64,000 nucleotides of DNA from contig NZ_KE386927.1 of NCBI RefSeq assembly GCF_000429625.1, positions 423,160-487,159 on the forward strand. Direction: 5' to 3'. Each line of letters starts with the position of its first letter. Position 1 is the first letter of the stretch. The stretch is from Azospirillum halopraeferens DSM 3675 (GTDB lineage: Bacteria > Pseudomonadota > Alphaproteobacteria > Azospirillales > Azospirillaceae). Below are positions 16,303 to 24,983 of this stretch, in pieces. A program made the position numbers and the translations under genes. Under the pieces are notes generated by a model. It was given only the letters and a program-made list of their open reading frames with translations, searched no databases and was not told the origin of the DNA.

Positions 16303-18846
16303 TCACTCCTCGTCGATGGCCCGGGCCAGCACCTCGCGCTTGCCCGCGTGGTTGGGCTTGCTGACCACGCCTTCGGATTCCATGCGCTCGATCAGGCGGG
16401 CGGCGGAGTTGTAGCCGATGCGGAGCTGGCGCTGGATGAAGGAGGTGGACGCCTTGCGCTCGCGGCAGACGATGGCGACGGCCTTGTCGTAGAGTTCGTC
16501 GCCGGAGCCGCCGCCGGCAGCGCCGGATCCGTAGGAATCGTCGCCGCCGCCGTCGCCGTCCTCGTCCTCCTCCGTGATGGCGTCGACATAGCTGGGCTCG
16601 CCCTGCGACTTGAGGAACTTCACCACCTGCTCCACCTCGCCGTCGGAGACGAAGGGGCCGTGGACGCGGGTGATGCGGCCGCCGCCGGCCATGTAGAGCA
16701 TGTCACCCTGGCCCAGGAGCTGCTCCGCCCCCTGCTCGCCCAGGATGGTGCGGCTGTCGATCTTCGACGTCACCTGGAAGGAGATGCGGGTGGGGAAGTT
16801 GGCCTTGATGGTGCCGGTGATGACGTCCACCGACGGGCGCTGGGTGGCCATGATCAGGTGGATGCCGGCGGCACGCGCCATCTGGGCCAGGCGCTGGATC
16901 GCCGCCTCGATGTCCTTGCCCGCCACCAGCATCAGGTCGGCCATCTCGTCGACGATGACCACGATGTAGGGCAGCTCGGTAAGATCAAGCGGTTGCTCTT
17001 CGAACAGGGGCTTGCCGGTGTCGGGGTCGAAGCCGGTCTGCACCCGCCGGGTCAGGGATTCGCCGTTGGCCCGGGCCTCGCGCAGGCGGGCGTTGTAACC
17101 CTCGATGTTGCGCACGCCCAGCTTGGACATGTTGCGGTAGCGGTCCTCCATCTCCCGCACCGTCCACTTCAGCGCCACCACCGCCTTGCGCGGGTCGGTG
17201 ACCACCGGGGCCAGCAGGTGCGGGATGCCTTCGTAGACCGACAGCTCCAGCATCTTGGGATCGATCATGATGAAACGGCAGCGGTCGGGCGGCAGCCGGT
17301 AGAGCAGCGATAGGATCATCGTATTGATCGCAACCGACTTGCCGGACCCGGTGGTGCCCGCCACCAGCAGGTGCGGGAAGCGGGCGAGGTCTGCGACCAC
17401 GGGGTGGCCGCCGATGTCCTTGCCCAGCGCCAGGGCCAGCTTGCCCTGGCTGCGCTCGAACGGGTCGGCCGCCAGCAGCTCGCGCAGCAGCACCGTCTCG
17501 CGCCGGGCGTTGGGCAGCTCGATGCCGATGACGTTGCGCCCCGGCACCACGGCGACGCGCACGGACACCACGCTCATGGTGCGGGCGATGTCGTCGGCCA
17601 GGCCGATGACGCGGGACGATTTGGTGCCGGGTGCCGGTTCCAGCTCATAGAGCGTGACCACGGGGCCGGGGTGGACCTTTTGCACCGCGCCGCGCACACC
17701 GAAGTCGGACAGCACACCCTCCAGCTTCTCCGCGTTGGCACGCAGCGCGTCCTCGTCCAGCCGGTCGGTCCGTCCCGCGGCGGCGGGGGGTTGCAGCAGG
17801 TCGATGGGCGGCAATTCATAGCCGGCCTCTTCCGGCTCCAGGTGCAGGCTGGCCTGGCGCGTGCCGGGCCGGGCCGCGGGGGCGGGCGGACGCGCCGCCG
17901 CGGCCGCAGGGGCGGCGGGGGCGACGACGGGCACCGGGCGCGGCGCCCGCTCCTCGAACACCGGCGCGGCGGGGCCGGTGGCGGCGTCGCGGCGCGGTGC
18001 CCGCAGGGTGTCCATGTCCGCCGCGGGTCGGTCGCCGAACGTCGGCTCCTCGAAGTCCGGGGCCGGAGCGTCGTCGAAGCGGGGTGCGCGCTCGTCGAAG
18101 CGCGGGGTGCCCCGGTGCAGCATCTCGCCGGCGGCGGCACCGGCCGCGCGCGCCGCCTCGGCTCCCTGGCGGCCGACGGCCGCGGCGCCGTCGCGCGCCG
18201 CCCGGCCCGCGGCACCGGCCAGCGCGCCGGCGGCGCGCACGCCGCCCAGCCATTCGCGCGGCGACAGGCCGGAGGCGGCGAACAGCAGCAGGACGGCCAG
18301 CACCGTGGCCCCGGTGCCCACCACGCAGTGCCCGGCCGGGCCGCCGAACAGGGAGCCGGCGATGGCGTGCAGCATCACCACACCCAGGCTGCCGCCGGGC
18401 AGGTCCAGGGGGGCCCCCTCCATGCCCGAACCGGCGAAGGCGGTGGCGCCGGTCAGCACCCCCGCCAGCCCCAGCCCCAGGCGCAGGAACGGCCGGCGAA
18501 CCGGCTTCTGGGCGGCGAGCCGCCAGCCCCAGGCGACGGGCAGCAGCGCCAGCAGCCACGACGCCCAGCCCAGCGTCTGCATCAGCAGGTCGGCCAGCCA
18601 TGCGCCGGGCCGGCCGAGCAGGTTGGCGACCTCCGCGCCGCCGTCCGCCGCCACCGAATTCCAGGACGGGTCGCCCGAGCTGTAGCTGCCGATGACCAGC
18701 ATCAGCACCAGCCCGACGCAGCCCAGGACCGCGCCGGCCATCTCGAAGACGCGGGCGGCCACGAAGGCGCGGGCGGCGGGCGACAGCAGAGGCCGCCGGT
18801 CCGGCCGGCCGGCCGGCCGAGGGGGTGCGGTGCGGCGGCTGCTCAT
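16303..18846 (-). CDS. ftsK: DNA translocase FtsK
   Basis: An 847-residue septal DNA pump that moves chromosome dimers to the dif site and activates XerCD. The N-terminus carries four to five membrane helices (from FEMAGAVLGCVGLVLMLVIGSY). A Pro/Ala-rich linker spans about residues 205-340. The hexameric motor has Walker A AGTTGSGKSVAIN and Walker B VVIVDEMADLMLV. The C-terminal gamma winged helix (DKAVAIVCRERKASTSFIQR, then GYNSAARLIERMESEGVV) reads polar KOPS sequences. The ATG at 18846 is preferred over an upstream TTG. It is one of several chromosome-maintenance genes in the window. Confidence 0.95.
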   Translation of the reverse strand: MSSRRTAPPRPAGRPDRRPLLSPAARAFVAARVFEMAGAVLGCVGLVLMLVIGSYSSGDPSWNSVAADGGAEVANLLGRPGAWLADLLMQTLGWASWLLALLPVAWGWRLAAQKPVRRPFLRLGLGLAGVLTGATAFAGSGMEGAPLDLPGGSLGVVMLHAIAGSLFGGPAGHCVVGTGATVLAVLLLFAASGLSPREWLGGVRAAGALAGAAGRAARDGAAAVGRQGAEAARAAGAAAGEMLHRGTPRFDERAPRFDDAPAPDFEEPTFGDRPAADMDTLRAPRRDAATGPAAPVFEERAPRPVPVVAPAAPAAAAARPPAPAARPGTRQASLHLEPEEAGYELPPIDLLQPPAAAGRTDRLDEDALRANAEKLEGVLSDFGVRGAVQKVHPGPVVTLYELEPAPGTKSSRVIGLADDIARTMSVVSVRVAVVPGRNVIGIELPNARRETVLLRELLAADPFERSQGKLALALGKDIGGHPVVADLARFPHLLVAGTTGSGKSVAINTMILSLLYRLPPDRCRFIMIDPKMLELSVYEGIPHLLAPVVTDPRKAVVALKWTVREMEDRYRNMSKLGVRNIEGYNARLREARANGESLTRRVQTGFDPDTGKPLFEEQPLDLTELPYIVVIVDEMADLMLVAGKDIEAAIQRLAQMARAAGIHLIMATQRPSVDVITGTIKANFPTRISFQVTSKIDSRTILGEQGAEQLLGQGDMLYMAGGGRITRVHGPFVSDGEVEQVVKFLKSQGEPSYVDAITEEDEDGDGGGDDSYGSGAAGGGSGDELYDKAVAIVCRERKASTSFIQRQLRIGYNSAARLIERMESEGVVSKPNHAGKREVLARAIDEE

Positions 18847-18906
18847 CGGTCGGGTTCCCGGTTTGCTGGTCAACGGATTGGGTCGGTCAGGGCTCGGCGC
18901 GCCGCC

Positions 18907-20187
18907 TTACCCGAGGATGCGGGCGATGGCGGCGCAGGCCCGGGCGACCACGTCGGCGTCGTGCACCAGGGCGACGCGGATGAAGGACGCTCCGGGGTTG
19001 GGCTGCCCCGGCGCGCTGCCGGACAGGTAGGCGCCGGGCAGCACGCGGATCGCCCCCTCGTCCCACAGACGGCGGGCGGCGGACTCGCCGTCGCCCACGT
19101 CCAGCCACAGGAAGAAGCCGCCGTCGGGCCGGCGGTAGCCGAAGCGCCCGCCGAGCGCCGCCTCGGCCGCCGCGAACTTGTCCCGGTAGAGGCGGCGGTT
19201 CTCTTCCACATGGGCCTCGTCGCGCCACAGGGCGGCGGCGGCGGCCAGGGCCGGCAGCGGCGTGCCGGCGTTGGCGTAGCTGCGCAGGCGGGCGAAGCGC
19301 GCGATCAGCGCGGGGTCGCCGGCGACGAAGCCGGAGCGCAGCCCGGCCGCGTTCGACCGCTTGGACAGGGAATGGAAGACCAGCACGTTGTCCCACAGGC
19401 CGCCGCCCGTCTCCATGGCCGCGGCGACCTGGAGCGCGCCGACCGGCGGGCGGTCGAGGTAGATCTCGCTGTAGCACTCGTCGACCGCCAGCACGAAGCC
19501 GTAACGGCGCGCCAGCGCGATGGCGCGGCCGAGATAGGCGGCATCGGCCGCCGCCCCCTGCGGGTTGGACGGCGTGCAGAGATAGAGCAGGGCCGTGCGT
19601 TCCAGCAGGTCCGGCGTCAGGGCGTCGAGGTCGGGCAGGAAGCCGGTGGCGGCGGTGGAGGAAAGGAACACCGGCTCCGCCCCGGCCAGCACCGCCCCGC
19701 CCTCGTACACGGCATAGAAGGGGTTGGGGATCAGCACCGCCGGGGTGCCGCCGGCCCGGCGCTCGGGCACCGCCAGCAGGGCGGTGAGGAACAGGGCCTC
19801 GCGGGTGCCGGCCACCGGCAGCACCATGTTGTCGGCGTCGAAGGAGCCCGCCGGCAGGGCGAAGCGGCGGGTCAGCCAATCGCCAACGGCGGCCCGGAAG
19901 TCGGGAGTGCCGGCCAGCGGCGGATATTTGCCCCAGAGATGGGCGTTGGCGGCCAGCGTCTCGGCGATCAGGGCCGGCGGGGCGTGCTGCGGCTCGCCGA
20001 TGGACATGATCGTCGGTTCCGCGTTGGCGCGCGGGGTGATGCCCGCCAGCAGCGCCGCCAGGCGGGTGAAGGGATAGTCGCTCAACCGGTCAAGCCGGTC
20101 GTTGCCCGAAGCCGGATGATGCGCCGGGCCGCTCGCCGGGTTCGCCATGTCGCCGAAGAAATCCGCGTTGGTTGGAGCGCGCCGCAC
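18907..20187 (-). CDS. Class I/II PLP-dependent aminotransferase (DapC-like)
   Basis: A 426-residue fold-type I aminotransferase. The PLP-binding lysine is in HSLSKRSNAAGLRSGF. Other markers are NPFYAVYEGG, the CTPSNPQG box, VDECYSEIYLD and the C-terminal arginine in GASFIRVALVHD. It resembles N-succinyldiaminopimelate aminotransferases of alphaproteobacteria (lysine/peptidoglycan pathway), but substrate specificity cannot be read from sequence alone. The GTG start at 20187 is chosen because GGGAGGT precedes it at good spacing; an internal ATG at 20148 has none. It lies downstream of glnK on the same strand. Confidence 0.85.
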   Translation of the reverse strand: MRRAPTNADFFGDMANPASGPAHHPASGNDRLDRLSDYPFTRLAALLAGITPRANAEPTIMSIGEPQHAPPALIAETLAANAHLWGKYPPLAGTPDFRAAVGDWLTRRFALPAGSFDADNMVLPVAGTREALFLTALLAVPERRAGGTPAVLIPNPFYAVYEGGAVLAGAEPVFLSSTAATGFLPDLDALTPDLLERTALLYLCTPSNPQGAAADAAYLGRAIALARRYGFVLAVDECYSEIYLDRPPVGALQVAAAMETGGGLWDNVLVFHSLSKRSNAAGLRSGFVAGDPALIARFARLRSYANAGTPLPALAAAAALWRDEAHVEENRRLYRDKFAAAEAALGGRFGYRRPDGGFFLWLDVGDGESAARRLWDEGAIRVLPGAYLSGSAPGQPNPGASFIRVALVHDADVVARACAAIARILG

Positions 20188-20372
20188 GGGGTACCTCCCG
20201 CCCGACCCGGCCCGACTCTAGCGACGGCGGCACCCCGGCACAAGCGCCCTGCCCGTAACAAATGCGCCGCCGTGCGGGAGGCGACCGGGCGCGAGAGGTG
20301 CCCCCCCGCCGACGACGGGGGAAGCCCGGTACGGCCGCGTCCCGGCCATCGGCAAGGGCGGGCGGTTGCGCC

Positions 20373-20711
20373 TTACAGCGCTTCGGCGTTGGTTTCTCCG
20401 GTGCGGATGCGCACGGCCTGGGCGATCTCCAGCACGAAGATCTTGCCGTCGCCGATGCGGCCGGTGTTGGCCGCCTTCTGGATGGCCTCGACCACCTGCT
20501 CCGCCTGGTCGTCGGCGACCGCCACCTCGATCTTGACCTTGGGCAGGAAGCTCACCGAATACTCCGCACCGCGATAGATCTCGGTCTGGCCCTTCTGGCG
20601 GCCGAATCCCTTGACCTCGCTGACGGTCAGGCCCTGGATTCCCAGCGACGTCAGCGCCTCGCGCACTTCGTCGAGCTTGAACGGCTTGATGATGGCCATA
20701 ACGAGTTTCAT
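20373..20711 (-). CDS. glnK: Nitrogen regulatory protein PII (GlnK/GlnZ type)
   Basis: A 112-residue trimeric signal protein that reports nitrogen and energy status (2-oxoglutarate, ATP/ADP). The T-loop has the uridylylation site Y51 in EIYRGAEYSV. The B-loop TGRIGDGKIFV and the PII signature are intact. The opening MKLVMAIIKPFKLDEVREAL is typical of the GlnK/GlnZ branch rather than GlnB, and closely resembles Azospirillum brasilense GlnZ from memory. No amtB lies next to it, which also fits GlnZ. The frame is open upstream, but only this ATG gives the PII N-terminus. Confidence 0.93.
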   Translation of the reverse strand: MKLVMAIIKPFKLDEVREALTSLGIQGLTVSEVKGFGRQKGQTEIYRGAEYSVSFLPKVKIEVAVADDQAEQVVEAIQKAANTGRIGDGKIFVLEIAQAVRIRTGETNAEAL

Positions 20712-20847
20712 GTGGCTCCCCTTCGATTCGATGGTCCGGTCGCTCGCGATCGCTCCGGGCTGGGCGCCGTCGTGCCGCCTCCACACGGGTTGCTGCGCCG
20801 CAACGCTCGCCCGAACGTGCACGGCCCGACTGCGAAGATCAACGGTT

Positions 20848-20862
20848 ACAAGAATCGTGCCG
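20848..20862 (-). promoter_or_regulatory. Near-match sigma-54 promoter upstream of glnK
   Basis: The minus-strand sequence CGGCACGATTCTTGT keeps the -24 GG and the TTG of the -12 element but ends GT instead of GC. It lies about 137 bp upstream of the glnK start in a 322-bp divergent gap that otherwise shows no gene. Nitrogen-regulated sigma-54 control is known for glnK/glnZ genes, but the imperfect -12 makes this tentative. Confidence 0.3.
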
Positions 20863-21033
20863 CACGCAACACGCCGTGAAAACAGGCGCAGCGGCCCCCG
20901 AAGGATGCCGGTTTTCGCGTCAATTGACCAGTTGATGTGCAGCGACCAGGGGTCGCGCCGCCCGCCACTGGACAAGCGGTGCGCAGCGGCCGATTGTCAC
21001 GGTTCATCCCGGCACAGAAGGATCACCGCGATC

Positions 21034-22293
21034 ATGACCGACCAGGCGCAGGCTACCCCACCCAACCCGGAGGTGATCGCGACGGAGGTCGTGGTGCTGG
21101 GCGGCGGGCTCGCCGGCCTGACCATGGCGGCGGCACTGGCCACCGCCGGGGTGCCGGTGGTGTGCATCGACCGCGACGGCCCCGACGTCCAGGGCCGCGA
21201 CGACTTCGACATCCGCACCACCGCCATCGCCTACGCCTCCATGAAGGTGCTGGAGGGGGCCGGCGTGTGGCGCCACATGGCGGCCGACGCCGGGCCGATC
21301 CTGGACATCCGCGTGGCCGACCAGTTCTCGCCCCTGTTCGTCCACTACGATCACCGGGAACTGGACATCGACGGCGCCCACCGGCCCTTCGGCTGGATCC
21401 TCGACAACAGGGACATCCGGCGCGCCCTGTTCGCCCGGGTGCGCGAGCTGCCGGGGCTGGTCCACCTGGCCCCCGCCCGCGCCACCCGCATCGAGCGCGA
21501 CCGCGCCGGCGCGCGGGTGGTGCTGGACGACGGGCGGGAGGTGCGGGCGCGCCTGGTGGTGGGGGCGGACGGCCGCCGTTCCCTGGCGCGGGAGACGGCG
21601 GGGATCAAGGTGCGGCGCTGGTCCTACGACCAGTCCGCCATCATCTGCACGATCCGCCATTCCGAACCCCACAACGGCGTGGCGGTGGAGCATTTCCTGC
21701 CCACCGGACCCTTCGCGGTCCTGCCCATGACGGACAACCGTTCGTCCATCGTGTGGAGCGAGAAGACCGCCCTGGTCGACACCTACCTGTCGATGTCCGA
21801 CGCGGCGTTCATCGCCGAGCTGGACCGGCGCTCCGGCGGCTATCTCGGCGACATCGAGCTGCTCACCCGCCGCGAGGCATGGCCCCTGTCGGTGCTGCTG
21901 GCCGGGGAGTTCGTGGCGCCGCGCATCGCGCTGGTGGGGGAATCGGCCCACGCCATCCACCCCATCGCCGGCCAGGGGCTGAACCTCAGCCTGCGCGACG
22001 TGGCGGCGCTGGCGGAGGTGGTGGTGGACGCCTGGCGCCTCGGCCTCGACGTGGGCGGGCCGGCGGTGCTGGCCCGCTACCAGCGCTGGCGGCGCTTCGA
22101 CACGGTGCTGCTGGCCGCGGTGTGCGACGCGCTGGTCCACCTGTTCTCCAACGACATCGGCCCGGTGAAGCTGGCGCGCGACGTCGGGCTGGCGGTGGTG
22201 AACCGGCTGCCGCCGCTCAAGCGCTTCTTCATGCGCCACGCCATGGGAGTCGTCGGCGACCTGCCGCGCATGGTGCGCGGCGCTCCCCTGTAA
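21034..22293 (+). CDS. UbiH/UbiF/VisC/COQ6 family ubiquinone biosynthesis hydroxylase
   Basis: A 419-residue FAD-dependent aromatic hydroxylase that adds ring hydroxyls during ubiquinone synthesis. FAD motifs: the N-terminal Rossmann loop VVVLGGGLAGLTMAAAL, the DG motif VVGADGRRSLAR and the GD motif GESAHAIHPIAGQGLNLSLRD. The ATG follows AGAAGGA at good spacing. Alphaproteobacteria use UbiL/UbiM/UbiH variants, and which ring carbon this one attacks cannot be told from sequence. It is divergent from glnK. Confidence 0.88.
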   Translation: MTDQAQATPPNPEVIATEVVVLGGGLAGLTMAAALATAGVPVVCIDRDGPDVQGRDDFDIRTTAIAYASMKVLEGAGVWRHMAADAGPILDIRVADQFSPLFVHYDHRELDIDGAHRPFGWILDNRDIRRALFARVRELPGLVHLAPARATRIERDRAGARVVLDDGREVRARLVVGADGRRSLARETAGIKVRRWSYDQSAIICTIRHSEPHNGVAVEHFLPTGPFAVLPMTDNRSSIVWSEKTALVDTYLSMSDAAFIAELDRRSGGYLGDIELLTRREAWPLSVLLAGEFVAPRIALVGESAHAIHPIAGQGLNLSLRDVAALAEVVVDAWRLGLDVGGPAVLARYQRWRRFDTVLLAAVCDALVHLFSNDIGPVKLARDVGLAVVNRLPPLKRFFMRHAMGVVGDLPRMVRGAPL

Positions 22294-22357
22294 GCGCCCG
22301 GGCGGCGGGCGGACCACCGATGCCACAGGAATGCCCGTTGTCGGGAAGGGGGCAGAC

Positions 22358-23545
22358 ATGTATCAAATGGCCCTTGACACTCTCAGACAATTTGCCGAGA
22401 GGGCGTTCCAGGCCGTGAGCGGTGATTTTTCCCTCGCGCAGATGCGCGATCTGCTGCTTCCCGACGGCCACTCGCCCCTGATCCAGCGCCGGCGTGCCGT
22501 CCTGATCCATTCCCGGGTGCGCATGGTGGCGGCGACCTTCGCGCTGCTGACGCCCCTGTGGATCGTCATCGACGTGCTGATCTTCGCCTGGCCCCTGTGG
22601 GGTTGGCTGGCCGTGCTGCGCCTGGCCGCCAGTGCCGCCTTCGGTGCGCTCGCGCTGGCCTACCGCACCACCGACGACATGGCGTCGGCCTGGCGGGGGC
22701 TGGCCATGCTGCTGGCGGTTCCGACCACCTTCTTCCTGCTGTCCCACCCCATGCTGAACGAGGAGCTGATCGCCGATTCCGCCCTGGCGGTGGCGGCGGG
22801 CTACGCCTTCCTGCCCTTCGTCATGGTGGCGGGGCTCAGCGTCTTTCCGCTGACCGCGATCGAGGGGCTGCTGTTCGCCCTGCCGCTCCTTGTGGCGCAT
22901 CTGGCGGCCGGGCTGTGGGGATCCCTGGTGTTCCCCTTCCCGTCCTACATCGGCGCGCTGTGGCTGCTGCTGCTCATCATGGTGGTGGCGAGCCTGGCCG
23001 CCATGAGCCAGCTCCATTTCATGATGGCGCTGGTGGCCCAGGCCTCCCACGACGGGCTGACCGGCGCCTTCGGTCGGCGCATCGGCGAGGAGCTGCTGCG
23101 CCTGCAATACGCCCACGGCCGGCGCGCGGGGCAGCCGTTGGCCGTGGTGTTCGTCGACCTGGACGACTTCAAGGCGGTCAACGACCGCTACGGCCATGAC
23201 GAGGGCGACCGCGTGCTGCGCAACGCCGCCGAGGCGATCCGCGGCATCCTGCGCCAGAGCGATCTCCTGGTGCGGTGGGGCGGGGAGGAGTTCCTCATCG
23301 TCATGCCCAACACCACCCGCGAGGGGGCGGCGGCGGCGGTGGAGCGGCTGCGCCGCAACGGTCTCGGCCGCCGTCCCGACGGCTTGCGCCAGACCGCCAG
23401 CATCGGCATCGCCGAGAGTGTGGAAGACCGTCCCGACGCGTGGGAAAAGCTGGTCGACCTGGCCGACCACCGCATGTACCTGGCCAAGGAAGCGGGCAAG
23501 GATTGCGTGATCACCGGCGGCGAGCGCGCCGGAGTCCTGGTTTAA
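22358..23545 (+). CDS. Membrane-anchored diguanylate cyclase (GGDEF)
   Basis: A 395-residue protein. About six membrane helices span residues 45-225 (for example AATFALLTPLWIVIDVLIF and IGALWLLLLIMVVASLAAM). A C-terminal GGDEF domain follows, with FVDLDDFKAVNDRYGHDEGD and the catalytic GGEEF in VRWGGEEFLIVMP. It should make cyclic-di-GMP in response to a membrane signal. An RxxD inhibitory site is not obvious before GGEEF. The ATG at 22358 is preceded by GGGAAGGGGG at good distance; an ATG 27 bp upstream is less likely. Confidence 0.9.
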   Translation: MYQMALDTLRQFAERAFQAVSGDFSLAQMRDLLLPDGHSPLIQRRRAVLIHSRVRMVAATFALLTPLWIVIDVLIFAWPLWGWLAVLRLAASAAFGALALAYRTTDDMASAWRGLAMLLAVPTTFFLLSHPMLNEELIADSALAVAAGYAFLPFVMVAGLSVFPLTAIEGLLFALPLLVAHLAAGLWGSLVFPFPSYIGALWLLLLIMVVASLAAMSQLHFMMALVAQASHDGLTGAFGRRIGEELLRLQYAHGRRAGQPLAVVFVDLDDFKAVNDRYGHDEGDRVLRNAAEAIRGILRQSDLLVRWGGEEFLIVMPNTTREGAAAAVERLRRNGLGRRPDGLRQTASIGIAESVEDRPDAWEKLVDLADHRMYLAKEAGKDCVITGGERAGVLV

Positions 23546-23573
23546 CGGCGTTTGGCCCGCGTTTATCGGGCGT

Positions 23574-23885
23574 TCACGACTTGGTCAGCAACAGCGCGCC
23601 GTGGTGACGGATGCGGTGGCCGACCTTCTCCGCCAGCATGGCCAGCACCCAGGGCAGGTCCACCTCGACGCGCACGTGCTCCTCGGCGACGATGATGCGG
23701 CCGTTGACCGTCTGGCCGACGGCGACGATGCGCAGGTCCATGCCGTCGGCGGTCCACGTCTCCTCCACCACCGCGTTGACGCCGGAGAGCTGGGCGCGCG
23801 CCTTGTCCAGCCCGTCGCGCAGGCGCTGCGTCGCCGCCTCGCGGCCGAGCTGGTGGGGAATGGTGACGATCACAGGCTTGGGCAT
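23574..23885 (-). CDS. Polyhydroxyalkanoic acid system family protein
   Basis: A 103-residue soluble protein matching the small PHA-system family often found near polymer-granule genes (KPVIVTIPHQLGREAATQRLRDGL...VVEETWTADGMDLRIVAVGQ). Its role is poorly defined; it may act at granule surfaces or in lipid binding. No other PHA gene is adjacent. The ATG at 23885 matches the usual family start. A strongly structured segment lies in its upstream region. Confidence 0.8.
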   Translation of the reverse strand: MPKPVIVTIPHQLGREAATQRLRDGLDKARAQLSGVNAVVEETWTADGMDLRIVAVGQTVNGRIIVAEEHVRVEVDLPWVLAMLAEKVGHRIRHHGALLLTKS

Positions 23886-23921
23886 GGCGCGGGCTCTCCC
23901 TGGCTGCTGCGTGTCCATGAT

Positions 23922-24061
23922 ACGGCTTCCGGCAGATCCGCAGGATCTGTTGGAAGCCGTCTAACCCGACAGATGAAGGCCGCAGACCTTCATTGAAAGG
24001 GGCATACGGTTGAAGCCTTCAGGCGGAAACCGTATGAAACGGCGAACGGCCGGGTCGGGTT
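23922..24061 (-). other. Nested inverted repeats: predicted three-way junction plus hairpin
   Basis: Four dyads are packed into 140 bp. ACGGCTTCC (23922-23930) pairs with GGAAGCCGT (23952-23960), with an inner CAGATCC/GGATCTG stem. AACCCGAC (23963-23970) pairs with GTCGGGTT (24054-24061) and encloses two hairpins: ATGAAGG (23973-23979)/CCTTCAT (23987-23993) and CATACGGTT (24003-24011)/AACCGTATG (24028-24036). The last continues through a symmetric 3x3 internal loop to a GCC/GGC stem. On the minus strand its loop is TGAA. Both flanking genes are on the minus strand, so this would be a leader of the PHA-system gene or a separate small RNA. No protein frame fits. Confidence 0.6.
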
Positions 24062-24065
24062 GCAC

Positions 24066-24102
24066 AGAACAAGGGCCGCCCGGAGTCTCCCCCGGACGGC
24101 CC
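24066..24102 (-). terminator. Terminator of the Bax-inhibitor-1 gene
   Basis: On the minus strand GGGCCGTCCGG (24092-24102) pairs with CCGGGCGGCCC (24073-24083) with one mismatch, followed by TTGTTCT. It lies about 30 bp past the stop. Confidence 0.65.
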
Positions 24103-24130
24103 CCATGGAACGGATCTGCTTCCGGCCGTA

Positions 24131-24853
24131 TCAGTCGTTGCGCTGACCCAGGAAGTGAAGCAGGAACATGAACAGGTTCACGAAGTCGAGGTACAGGGTC
24201 AGGGCGCCCATCAGGGCGGTCTTGCCCATGGTCTCGTGGTCCATGTTCTCGGCATAGACCTCCTTCAGGCGCTGCGTGTCATAGGCGGTGAGGCCCGTGA
24301 AGATCAGCACGCCGATCACCGAGATGGCGAACTGCAGCGCGCTCGACGCCATGAAGATGTTGACCAGGCTGGCGATGATGATGCCGATCAGGCCCATGAT
24401 GAGGAAGGACCCCATCCGGGACAGATCGGTCTTCGTGGTGTAGCCGTACAGGCTCATCGCCAGGAATGTGGCGGCGGTCACGAAGAAGGTCAGGGCGATG
24501 CTGGCGCCGGTGAAGACCAGGAAGATGGTCGACAACGACAGCCCCATCACGCCGCAGTAGACCCAGAAGAGGATCTGCGCGGTGCCGAACGACAAACGGT
24601 TGATGCCGAACGACAGCACCATGATGAAGGCGAGGGGGGCCAGCATCACCACCCACTTCAGCGGGGTGGCGAACAGGGTCTGCATCAGGGCCGGGCTGGA
24701 CGCGGCGAAGAACGCCACCAGACCGGTCACCACCAGGCCGGCACCCATGTAGTTGTAGATGCGCAGCATGAACTGCCGCAGGCCCTCGTCGAAGTAGCCC
24801 TGATCGACGGCGCGGCCCGCACCAGCGTAGCGATGGAAAGCCGGGTCAGCCAT
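24131..24853 (-). CDS. ybhL: Bax inhibitor-1 / YbhL-family membrane protein
   Basis: A 240-residue protein with seven predicted membrane helices typical of the BI-1/TMBIM family (starting YMGAGLVVTGLVAFFA). Conserved stretches include SLYGYTTKTDLSRMGSFLIMGLIG and FTGLTAYDTQRLKEVY near the C-terminus, where the aspartates form the family pH-sensing, calcium-leak centre. It sits in the inner membrane; the bacterial role is uncertain (ion leak or stress tolerance). It is a single-gene unit with its own terminator. Confidence 0.9.
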   Translation of the reverse strand: MADPAFHRYAGAGRAVDQGYFDEGLRQFMLRIYNYMGAGLVVTGLVAFFAASSPALMQTLFATPLKWVVMLAPLAFIMVLSFGINRLSFGTAQILFWVYCGVMGLSLSTIFLVFTGASIALTFFVTAATFLAMSLYGYTTKTDLSRMGSFLIMGLIGIIIASLVNIFMASSALQFAISVIGVLIFTGLTAYDTQRLKEVYAENMDHETMGKTALMGALTLYLDFVNLFMFLLHFLGQRND

Positions 24854-24894
24854 GGTTCGTCCCTCGATTCGGTCGTTTGTCCGGTCGGCTTTTC

Positions 24895-24923
24895 ATATTG
24901 GGCATATGGCGAAGGAGTTCAAC
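24895..24923 (-). promoter_or_regulatory. Possible sigma-32-like promoter of ybhL
   Basis: On the minus strand GTTGAA (24918-24923), a 15-bp spacer and CCCAATAT (24895-24902) resemble the enterobacterial heat-shock pattern CTTGAA-N13-17-CCCCATNT. It does not fit the shorter alphaproteobacterial consensus, so this is weak. Confidence 0.25.
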
Positions 24924-24983
24924 GACAATCGCCGGTTCCGGCCGGCACATGACACGGAGTTCATGGTCGCCGGCCCCGTGCCG

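Noticed and set aside
20298..20322. GC-rich dyad downstream of glnK as a terminator
   Set aside because: The arms are imperfect (CCCCC/GGGGG with a loose centre) and no T-run follows on the minus strand.
23922..24061. ybhL-leader type RNA
   Set aside because: The structured segment is on the 3' side of ybhL, not in its 5' leader, so it cannot be that element in its usual position.
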